Below, piece after piece: positions 47,201-57,242 of a DNA stretch of 64,000 bases. Under the pieces are notes generated by a model. The model saw only the letters and a list, made by a program, of their open reading frames with translations. It made no database searches and had not been told where the DNA came from. The position numbers were made by a program, and so were the translations under genes. The stretch is from contig OX365955.1 in NCBI GenBank assembly GCA_947247005.1, positions 8,814,001 through 8,878,000 on the forward strand, given 5' to 3'. The DNA is from Spisula solida. Taxonomy: Eukaryota; Mollusca; Bivalvia; Venerida; Mactridae. Position 1 is the first letter of the stretch, and every line of letters begins with the position of its first letter.

Positions 47201-50200
47201 TGTGCAGGCGTTGTTTCACATCAGCAAAGCTAGCTATGATACGTTCCAAAAGAAGGCATATTGGTGGTTCATTAACGTTTGCACAACAGGACAAAGGCAC
47301 ATGGTCCGTTATTACGTTGGAAAACATGAACAACCACCACCACCACCACCACCACCACCGGCACAAAATAACATAGACAACGTCGAGATTAAATGGTTCG
47401 TTAGGTATAGTGAATTTATTCTTACATATTGTAAGAATTTTATTATTTTATGATAAATCAAAATTAAAATATAACCACCAAACACTTTAATAACATTTCA
47501 TGTGTATTCATTTAATCACAACGTTTCGCCCAGAAGGCTTCTTCAGGTAATGATTATACAAACAACAATGAGGTTATAGTCCTTTTGATGTGGAAACTGG
47601 GTCATTCAACTAGTTACAATGTATTGTACTTTTCGATAGCTTGGACTTGGGCGGATCTGCGCTTGTTTAGTTGGGCATTGTGTCTCTATGTGTTTTTTGT
47701 TTCCTGTGCTCGGTTGGTTCAGTTGGGCATTGTGCTTTGTGTGTTTTAATGTTTTCTGTGCTCGGCTGGTTAAGTTGAGTGCTGCCTTCCCTGTCTGACT
47801 TAATATAATCTTTTTGCAACGTGTACGTATACATGAATACGACGGTGATTTTAAGAGACTCGGTGCAAATTACGTACATCTAGCCTGTCGAATCTTCCAC
47901 TCGTACATTAATGCCGTAGTTCGTGGTACGAAGTATTTTAACACAATTAAATTGGAATACATACCCAACCCCCATAAACATTCAATATCTTTAAAAGTAC
48001 ATGTAGTGATGCATTTTTATTGAAATTTAGCACAGTTCACTGAATTATTTTTACCAAATAAGTGTGTATATAAATTTGATATTATTTAATCGAATCGTTA
48101 AGTGTTTTCCAATTTAGTCATATGCAATAATTGTCCCCCCTTGTCGGCCATTTTTGATTGACAGTGTCCTTTTACATTAATAGAAAATTTTAATATTTTT
48201 AGAAAATCTTTAGTTTCTACTTAGATGCTAAATGTGAATATTGCGAACATAATTTATGTATATTAAAATATTAAAAAGACCAAACTTATTTAGCTATTCA
48301 TTTGATATAATACTATTGGAATACATATACTAATTTCAATACAGATCTATGACCAATTCCCAATTGAGACATACCAGCGGTGGAACTGTAGTTTCTGGTA
48401 GTCTAGTTGATCTGGTATCGGATGTGAAAGTTGGAAGTGATGTACGTATGGTGTCTGAATGTGGCGGATATGCTGCTCCTATGGACAGTTTGGAAGTAAG
48501 TTAGTTTTGTTGTTTAAACCTTTTCCACTGCCAGTACTTATAATACGTTGTTTTTGCACAGATAATTTCTTAGAATTAATCATTGATACCCCCTTTCGTT
48601 GCCAACAAGATGGTATGCCCGTCACACTTAAAAATGCTGCGAATTTGCCAGCAATATAATTGTCCTGAGGGGTTCTGACATTTCGACTAATAAAACTGGA
48701 CGTCTTTTGGGGGCACTTTTTATTATTTGAATGGCGGGAAAGTTTCATAATGAGTCTTTTTTTAAAAGATATTTATTATTGGTGACAGCAATATGGTTAA
48801 TACAACTGTTGATCTGCGTTAAAAGCTAATGTGACCCATTTACATTAAGGTTAAGATTTTAATTTGAAGAACAGAACAGACATAATTATTGATAGCGATT
48901 GGTTTATGCGTACTATGAAGTAAGTGACCATTGTCTGAACAGGTAAAGCGAATATACATGTAGTAGTTTAGTTTAGTATTGAAATTATAGCTGTCTGGAT
49001 AAATCTTTATAAATCGGTTTCGCACCGTACATGTACTAGTTATAGTGGACTCGACAAATGTGCCACTCTGTTATTTGCCTAACGAACACTACAATGCAAC
49101 ACTCAATGAAGTAATAAGGATTTGTTTTTTATTAGTGTCCGAGCAGGTGAATAAATTGGAATCAGTATAACCGTTGTTCACACAAAACTTAAATCTAAAC
49201 GTCAAGTGTTTGTCTTACGAAACGTCTCTATGTAACATTTTTACGAAACGTGCGTCATGTTATTTTTCCTTGGACGCAGGGCTGGTGTGTGAACTGACTC
49301 GCGGCAATCGATATATGATTAACACATGCACGAAGATTATTTTGTCGATTATTAATCTAATACAGGCCTACACAACTCTAGATAACGTCCTATTTCTTAA
49401 ATGAGTATGAGTGATACATTTCGTTATACATGTACATATCCATACAGATATCAGCAAATGAAGACTTGGTTGTTGGTCAGTCATTGTTCCATGTCAGTCA
49501 GAAAGAGAGTTCACCGAACATCGAGTATCAGCCCAATGCTTATTGGTGGTTCACAAACTGGGCCAGTAATGCCAACTTACATATGTCACGTTGGTCCATT
49601 GGAGAACACACTGCTCGAGGTATCACCAAGGACACAAAACATATAACATGGTAAGATTGTTGTAGTAAATGTTAGTTTGGCTAAGTCATGGTTGATGTTA
49701 TCCATGTATAATGTAATATTAAGTTCTTTAATGCACAGACAAATCAAGGCAACACAGAAGCGCCTTGCTGACAGTGAGCTATTAGGATCGTTAAAGCATA
49801 TCCTCCGCCGTGGTGGTGGGTATATTATGTACCTTCAGTCAGATAATTTAGTATCTGCGATAAGTATATCGATAGATGCTCGAATACATGCGATCAGCAT
49901 AATGCACGGTACTAATCCAGATACACCGCTTTTCAATTTCGTCAGAGAATTGTAATTGTTTTCATAATAGCTCTGATGGAACTGGAAACCGATGTGACGC
50001 TGGGAGAAACTTAGATGTAATGTATCCCGAGTTCCGTCTCAGCCGGTTATCATCGGGTTTCAATTCCGCCATAGCCACATTTCCGGTGTATCAGGATCAG
50101 TACCGCCAGGTAAGTATTTACTTATTGTATTGTATTTCTAGGTACACCGACTCTTGTTGGCAACTGGCTTACAGTCACGATGGTGAAGGGAACCTATTAG

Positions 50201-50898
50201 AAGGATCGCTTGAATATTTACGTATGTCTCTTTTGGCTGGTCACCGCGTTAAACTTGTTTACGGGGATAAAGAAACAGTTAACGTTGAACCGGATGAAGT
50301 GAGCATACGTAACAAACACGTCAACGCAGTTATACTACGAATGGTCAAGAAAAACACTGCGGACATTACTGAGTTTGATTCAACGGCACAGTGGGACTGG
50401 CGTATCCTTACTACAACGGGAAAGGAAACAACTCTCAAAGTCAAAGTAGGGGAATATGATATACAAGGTCGTGATGAGGGTAGGCGGGCTGTGGCTTGGT
50501 ATATCGACACACGACGATGGAACAAGGTGTTAGTTAACGACAAAAATGGTAAAGTTCAATATGGATCCAAAGCCGACTTAATTGCCGCCATCAACAATGG
50601 TGCAAGAGTCCGCTACACGTTGAGATTTAAAGAACCGCAGTTTGCATCAGTACATGAAGCAGATAATCTTGCAATCACACCCAACAGTGATGAAGTGGGG
50701 GCGATGCATGTGCGCTCAGTGAGCTTAACGAAAACGTCTGACAATGAAGTTGGTTTCCAGGCGAAGCCTTACTGGTGGTTCACCATTTCGTCGACTACAG
50801 GAAAGGTGGATATGTCTAGATGGATAGTAGGGGAGCACGACGGGTCTAAAGGTCACACGAATAGCAAGGCCGCAATCGAGTGGTTTGTGAATTTTTAG
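44129..50898 (+). CDS. Gene B: secreted four-repeat WWF-module protein
   Basis: Five exons: 44129-44201, 47011-47404, 48345-48495, 49448-49650 and 50142-50898. Total is 1578 nt, 526 codons with stop, 525 residues; GT-AG introns in phases 1, 2, 0, 2, the same as gene A. Residues 1-24 are a signal peptide (MWKSVLCSFVFVITISGSAS). Modules: 1 at 26-156, 2 at 157-274, 3 at about 275-395, 4 at about 399-525. Landmarks are GSKTDLIDAV, GAEIRI, YWWFINV and KWFVR in module 1; GSLVDLVSDV, YWWFTNW, MSRWSIGEH in 2; GSLEYL, WDWRILTTTG, AWYID in 3; GSKADLIAAI, GARVRY, YWWFTIS, MSRWIVGEH and EWFVNF in 4. Module 1 has a nine-proline run absent from gene A. Family unknown; predicted extracellular. Confidence 0.85.
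44580..45430. repeat. Degenerate dispersed repeat in gene B intron 1
   Basis: Diverged repetition of TGACGGAGTTATGACTCTTTGT / GTGTTTCGACCATTTTTTGA and CCTCCTAAATTCCTCACGGG-like phrases, opened by CCGTCCGTCCGTC. A MITE-like hairpin (GTGTTCGGAAAGTATA, 45061-45119) is embedded. Confidence 0.6.
46303..46665. repeat. 44-bp minisatellite in gene B intron 1
   Basis: About six units of TGACTGACTGAAGCGGCATG plus CCGTCGCTGTGGGATGTCGTGTTT, followed after a short gap by GTGCTGCCTTCCCTGTC, an end block shared with 47780-47815. Confidence 0.9.
46840..46975 (+). mobile_element. SINE family 1 body
   Basis: AGACGAAATAAAAATGGTAC, CTTGCTAGACGCTC, GCGATGGATAACATC and GAGGTGTCGAGAGTG match the family body in forward orientation; it ends 36 bp upstream of gene B exon 2. 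Confidence 0.75.
47640..47815. repeat. Two-copy tandem repeat with shared end block, gene B intron 2
   Basis: Two and a half units of about 55-60 bp (AGTTGGGCATTGTG...TTTCTGTGCTCGGTTGGTTC) followed by GAGTGCTGCCTTCCCTGTC. It has the same terminal block as 46640 but an unrelated tandem core. Confidence 0.7.
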
Positions 50899-51066
50899 AA
50901 AATGTTCTCCACGAAACGATTAATAATTATGTTATATCTTATTACCTGATATGCACTAGTAATTATATTCTTGAAAATGTCTCTTTAGCATCAATACATA
51001 GTACATACATGTTCATAAAATGCTGTATTGCACAGACAATTATAATACCGTAATAATAATAATAAT

Positions 51067-51072
51067 AATAAA
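51067..51072 (+). terminator. Candidate polyadenylation signal for gene B
   Basis: AATAAA at the end of an (AAT)n run, 169 bp after the stop codon. Confidence 0.4.
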
Positions 51073-51844
51073 GACTTTATTTATGGAAGGAGCTTACTTA
51101 ACATAATTGTCAATCTGCAGTAAGCCGTCAACAGTAAAACATTGACTCATGGCATCAATAAATCTAATGACTATGTAAAAAATATCAGCTGTGTGGATAT
51201 ATAATGAAATTATAAATCAAACCCACAGAAACGATGACAGCGCCTAGACACCAACGCAAAAGTCAGACACAGAACGTACCATTTATATCCCCTAGAAGGT
51301 TATTTCAAGTCTAAGTCTAAGAGCCTCGTATATACTGCCCCTCACAATGAAGGACGCACTATTATCACATTACCATAAAGGGAGGTAATTACAAAGGATT
51401 GCACTACAAAATGTTTTCATAATAACAAGAGTTACCCCTCTTGCAATGTTAATTGGCGTTATAATCCTTCCGCTACCATAGCGTACTAATGCAGACTCGC
51501 CGGGATGGCCATTTCGGCCTTCCGTAGTTTTTGACCTAAATGCTCAAATTCGGGAATTTCGCTTTCATGGGTACACAGGCATCCCTAGACTACAGGATAT
51601 TACGGGCCCAGGGTCGTGCACAGGTGTTTGGGCACGCTGGACCCCTTTAAAGAGGGCTTTCAACGTAAGTTTTACAAAACTGAAATTACTGGTCCTACCC
51701 GCCATTGCGGTACGATTCCCTGTGGAATTGCATTAACATTTAGCGCAAAAAAGTTGTTATTTTTCTACAGAAGGAATATAAGGCAAGACAAAGGGGTCAA
51801 GATCAATGCCCTAAAGGGGCCAAAAAGTAGGCCTGTCAAGCTAA
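51073..51844. other. Intergenic
   Basis: No gene or repeat family that I can support. Confidence 0.4.
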
Positions 51845-51966
51845 AAATTTGTATGACGTCATCAATAACGTAAGTTCCTCCCGCGTGCATATTGAACAAA
51901 GATGGCGGAAATTGTTCAATATGCACGCGGGAGGAACTTACGTTATTGATGACGTCATACAAATTT
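51845..51966. repeat. Perfect 55-bp inverted repeat with 12-nt loop
   Basis: 51845-51899 and 51912-51966 are exact reverse complements. The loop region reads AAAGATGGCGGAAA, and each arm contains TGACGTCA, a CRE-like palindrome. No target duplication is obvious. Confidence 0.95.
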
Positions 51967-51989
51967 GAACAACAACAACAACACTGTCT

Positions 51990-52360
51990 ATTAAGAAGTT
52001 AACATGCCTCGTCGACAAGTTAAAATATCGTTTTAACACTATAACATGTCGTATAGACATCTTCAAATGATATTTTAACAATTTACCACTGTTGTCTAAC
52101 AATATAACACGTTCTATTAAGACGTTCACATGGTTATTGGACATAATAAGAAGCTATTTTAACAATTTAACATGTCATATAGACATCTTCAAATGATATT
52201 TTAACAATATACCACTGTTGTATGACAGTATAACACGATGTGTTGAGAGGTTCGCATGCTCATTCGACATTGTAAGACGTTGTTTTAACAATTCAACAAC
52301 GCAAATACATATATTCAAATGATAGTTTAACAATTCATCATTGTAGTTAACCCTTTCGCT
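51990..52360. repeat. 126-bp repeat, first block
   Basis: Three units with starts at 51993, 52119 and 52245 (AAGAAGTTAACATG, AAGACGTTCACATG, GAGAGGTTCGCATG), each itself made of about three 42-bp subunits around TTTTAACAATTTAACATG. Ends at TTAACCCTTTCGCTGCCGAC. Confidence 0.8.
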
Positions 52361-53001
52361 GCCGACGTCGAAATGCCAAATTACGTCGACAGTGCCAAGC
52401 CTGTTTTGACGTAAACAAGTTGACGTCATTATTTCGACGTTCAAAAAACTGCGCGGTATGGCGCACGTTACAACGTAATTAGACGGCAATTAAAGCGCCG
52501 AGTATGCATTCAAGATATGTATGTTTTAGTTTAAATATAAACACACAAACTGAACAAAATGACATAAGCCTGACTTAATTAAATATTTCGAATATCCATA
52601 TTTTAATGCAATATTTTATCCAAGGTAAGTTTTTCAAAATATTTTGTTCTAGTAAAAAAACATGTTACTATATGAATAGTTACACACAATATGAGCCCTC
52701 AAACCCTGTGAATAGTTCATCATAGATACCTTAACATGCGTTCGGATCATATATAGAACTACTTTTAATAGAATGATGTGCGAGTATGCAGTCGAAATTT
52801 TAAAATTCTTATAAATCTATTACGTATTTAACATACATGTACCATCTTTCATGATATTCTGCTGAAAGCCGCAATGAACTGTTCGCCTAAATGTAATGTT
52901 CAGTTCAATCTAGAACGGATTAAATAAGCTAGGACCCCTGGTTTAATGACTTTGTACTGCATATAATAATTGAACCAAAGGGTTGGGTACGAGTACATAT
53001 A
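52361..53001. other. Intergenic
   Basis: GACGT-rich start (52361-52480), then AT-rich; no gene. Confidence 0.4.
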
Positions 53002-53250
53002 GCCACGGCCGTGGTTCAGTAGTTAAAGTGCGCTGCATTTGTAACCCAACGATCCGGGTTTGATTCCCGGTCGTGGCAATTCATACCATTCCGTGAAACG
53101 TTGACAACAATATTCATGTTGATTTTCCTCCCCATGTTGAAATGTTGCTGGTTGCTTGTGGAATGGTAAGTTGGTATTGAGTACGTGTTAGGGTAGTTCG
53201 GGTGACATTGTTAGAAAACTGGTTAGGTGAATTGACCGCCGCATACAACA
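53002..53250 (+). mobile_element. tRNA-derived SINE (family 4)
   Basis: Head 53002-53077 keeps a complete acceptor stem (GCCACGG/TCGTGGC) and T arm (CCGGG/CCCGG around TTTGATT), with UGU in an anticodon-like loop (Thr-like). The D and anticodon stems do not pair properly. An unrelated body of about 170 bp follows, ending in A/T runs. Confidence 0.75.
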
Positions 53251-53839
53251 TTAAAAAAATTTTTTGTCATAAATCTCCTAACAGAATAACAACGGAATCA
53301 TAGCACCTACAATTAATGAATATTTTCAAAATATTATTTTGACACACATTGGTACTGTGTTTTATGGGGAGTACAGTGGATGTTTACAAGGCAATCATAT
53401 ATACGAGAAAGGATGCGGGAGGTACTGTGCGAGCGAATAAAAAAGGTGTCTCATAAGTCAAATTGGCTGTCCCTTTCAATAGGGGTGACACTATAATAAA
53501 CAAAAATTTACCTTAACTTTTTATATTACACCACATAGTGTGACTTAGTTTACTTTTCAACGAGTGTGGTGTAATGTTCTCTACTCATTGTGCGACTTGT
53601 TTGAGTAAGCACTGCAACCCACTTCATTTCATTCAATTTATATTTTACCAATACATGTACAGATACATTCGTCAGTACATATGTACTAGTAAAGAACACA
53701 AAAATATGAATACATAAAACCGAATCAACACTATAAAGGGTTGTTGCAGCTTACATGTATATATTTAATTTTATTCATGGTTGGTGTTCTAGTTCTTGTC
53801 TTCTTCGTGTTTTGGTGATGCGATAAGCAATCCCTCAGT
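53251..53839. other. Intergenic
   Basis: AT-rich; no supported gene. Confidence 0.4.
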
Positions 53840-54040
53840 ATGGCGATAAAGTTTCACGGTGGTCGCTTGGGTATTGCTCTTGACTATGGATTGAGACGAC
53901 ACTTTCGAATCTCGGTCGTGGCACTTGGTCATTTCTTATAGGCTGTTCAGTCAGTGTTTCCTATCCTATTGTATATAACTCATCTCGTGTGTATCTGTGA
54001 TGTACACCGGGTACGTTGCTAAGTTGCTAACTAATTCCAT
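53840..54040 (+). mobile_element. SINE family 3 copy
   Basis: CACGGTGGTCGCTTGGG A-box-like head, TTTCGAATCTCGG B-box-like, then GTGTTTCCTATCC and GTACACCGGGTACGTTGCTA, shared with 58635-58815. Confidence 0.65.
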
Positions 54041-56690
54041 ACCAAATGGTTTCTTCCTTTAGCGACCACCCTAAGTTCGTAACATATCTAGCTATCCTGG
54101 GAGAAAAAACGAAGCCCTCGAAAAAACAAGTCATACCGACTTCTATCCTCATCATTATATGGCTTATAAATATAGCTTCCATGCATTGTCAATCATTATA
54201 ACCACAGGAACTTGCATTTATAATTTGAAAAAAAATGAAAAAAAAAAAATTGAAAAAAAAAAATTTTAGTAGTAAAGTAGGCCTAGTGAAAAAAAAAGTT
54301 CCTGTGTTATAACTTACTGAAATAACTGAAAACGTGTTTTGTGTGAAAAAAAATACTGAGCTTAAATTTAGAGTCAATATTTAAAAGTACACACAATCTT
54401 TACAAATCTCATTGAATAAGAGCTAAGAATACGCTAAAATGATAAACATTTATTTCTTAAAAAATGTTGTTTTTCCTTCTCAAGACGCCCAAACCTATCA
54501 GTCCGCGGTCGCTAAACGAAGAAACAATTTGGAATGGCCTAATGAGTCCATTCGAAAAGAGATAAGGTATTGAACCCTGGCTCACCACGCACTTACGACT
54601 GTGACGTGTCTCATAAATTATATCGAGGAATCGAACTTTGTATGTGTGACGATATAATTAAGCGATTGGGGAGTGAACTAATTTTGTATGTATGTAATGT
54701 TTCTATGTCGTAGGACGAGATTGTGATTTTCCAATTTGAGGTAATATGTTCAAAGCACAAAACCTTTTTAAGAAGAATGTTATATGCATTTCTGATACAA
54801 ACGATTAATTTAAGAAGTAACTCTTCGTAATACCGGTAGCATCACCTAGCAATCTCGATTTAATTAAACGCGTGCAGGGAATCAAATTAGCTTCCCCAGT
54901 TTACATTTCCCGTTCAATACCACTCCATCAATGAACTGCTACTATATATGCAGTCTAGATTAAGGCCAGCAATTTGTTACGTATATAGCGACCATTGGAC
55001 GTAGGTCTAAGATCGAGCCCAGGAATTAAGACCTACTCCACGGATAATTAGGCGTGGTCAAACACTGACATTCGTAAAATAAAGACCGAAAATACGCTAG
55101 TACTTCAAGACAATGCATACGTGAATACTCGACTCGGATAGCGCTGGTTGAAGATCTTAAGTTCGCTCAAATTTAATAAGGATCATCACCACCGAATCTA
55201 GAACGAATTCAAGTCAAGGGGGCACTGGATGCCTACTAAAGGGGTCGTTGAACGAATAGCTAATGTATTTTGACAAACACAGGCTTATGTTAAAGTAATG
55301 TCTACTATTAGGCTTTATAACCAGTAGGTTTAGCACTTCCACTGGATAACAGACAAAGGTGAATGTGCTTTGGATCTGTCGCTGGGTTAAGACCGAATAC
55401 TGTCTGTTTTATGGTTGAGCACAAGTCTAAGATCGAGTACAAACTTAGGACTAGAGTTGAAAGCCTATGTTTGGGCATCAAACAAACAAGTGGCTACAAA
55501 AGTACGTGTTAATTAATTGATCACATATGTTTCTTTTAAAATTATTCCGAGGAAGTACCTCATCTATATGCTGTCATCCATAATACAAATATGCAACTAA
55601 ATACATCCTACATAAACTGTTCAGTGGTTGGTTGCTTATTTGGGACAGTTATAATATAGTTAATGGATTTAACGTGCGTTTAAAAACATGGTATTCAGTG
55701 TGATAATAATCGTTTAATTAGTTTCGGGTCTCGTTTCAAAGACGTAGATCTATATGGGGGATGCACAATATATTTTGTTTTATTTATGTTTGTTGAAAAA
55801 CATGTTCCACAATGAACTTCCAATCCGGTGCCTAAATTTTTGGAAGAAATTATGACGCAGAATGTGAAGACCGATATGATTTTTATCATAAATGTGCGTA
55901 ATTGTACTATTGATCCCCGGAAACAAGATGGTTGGACCTTCCTGTGTGTTATTTTCCCGCGGGTCAAGTTCGTGATTAAGGGGTGCAATGTTATATAGAA
56001 AATGTATGATAGCAGGCAATTTACGACATTCGTTTCAACAATATAGAGCCCTAAATTATATCATTAATGATGTCGAGTTTGCTTCATTAATTGGTTTGAC
56101 GTCATACAACGTTGCGTTGAAAATTAGCGCGTCTTGTGTGTATACAAGTATTACAAAATTACATTCATTTGTTAATTATTCAATGGAATTGTACTAAACT
56201 TTCAGTAGTAGACAATTAAACTCTATAGATCATGATTCTTTCCATAGTTTATGCCTAATTAACGATATCCCGTGTCAAAATGGAGTGAAAATCACGCAAA
56301 TTTCGTAGCTTAATTACTGAATATCAAACACGCATAATTAATTACTTTTGCAATCAGACAGAAGAGTTGTCATTTTTCAACTTTTGTAAAAAGTTTATTT
56401 ATGTGCAACCGTATATAAATTGCATAATTAATCACTTTTCCGGTGGTCACTTTTGATGCGTGATCCACGAAATGGCGCCAATATTAACGTCGTCAGACGC
56501 ATGACGTCATTTCCGAATCTACCCGGAAATTACGTCATAATGTTTTGACCCCTACTTGTTTACATCTTAACCCTTTCGTACGATGTTCAGATGTAATATT
56601 TCCAGGTTTCTTATGTGCATACAAAATAGGCCCAAAATAGGCCCGCGGCACTCAACGTAGTATAACAAAATAGGCCCAAAATAGGCCCGT
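54041..56690. other. Intergenic, AT-rich with poly-A runs
   Basis: Poly-A and poly-T tracts at 54228-54350. No gene. At 56569 the motif TTAACCCTTTCG recurs (also 52349), and at 56625-56690 ACAAAATAGGCCCAAAATAG occurs twice. Confidence 0.5.
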
Positions 56691-56699
56691 GGCACTTGG

Positions 56700-56960
56700 G
56701 GGGTTAAAGTCTAACATGATAATACGAAGCTTTGAGAAGTTAACACGTTCTTCTAACATTATCAAGCGTTTTTTCAACAATTTAACATGTAACGTAGACA
56801 TATACAAATGGTGATTCGACAATTTATCGATGTGGTTTAACAGTATAAGACGATGGCTTGAGATATTATTGTATTCTTTTAACAATTTAAGACGTTGTTT
56901 TAACAATATAACATTGTTCTAAGAAGTTCACATGTCCTACCGACAAGTCAACATGACAAG
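56700..56960. repeat. 126-bp repeat, second block
   Basis: Same family as 51990-52360 (GAGAAGTTAACACG, TTCAACAATTTAACATG, TAAGAAGTTCACATG). Confidence 0.75.
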
Positions 56961-57242
56961 CGTCAACAAAAGACAGCTATGGCGTTCCATACGGTGCCTT
57001 GTTGTTGTCAAATATTAATAGACTAATCAAGACTGGTGTCATTTAACCAACATTAGGCTGCGCATACTTCCCAAGAAACGGAGAATAGCCTATGTTTTCT
57101 CGGTGATTATTGTAACTCCTTTCATCATGCTTACTAACTATGTAAAAAAAGATAATCTTGATTTTCCTGTTTAGCTGGTACTCTTTAGGAAATTCTAAGT
57201 TTTCCCTTAAGAGGCTCAGTGAATACCAACACAGTACGTCTT

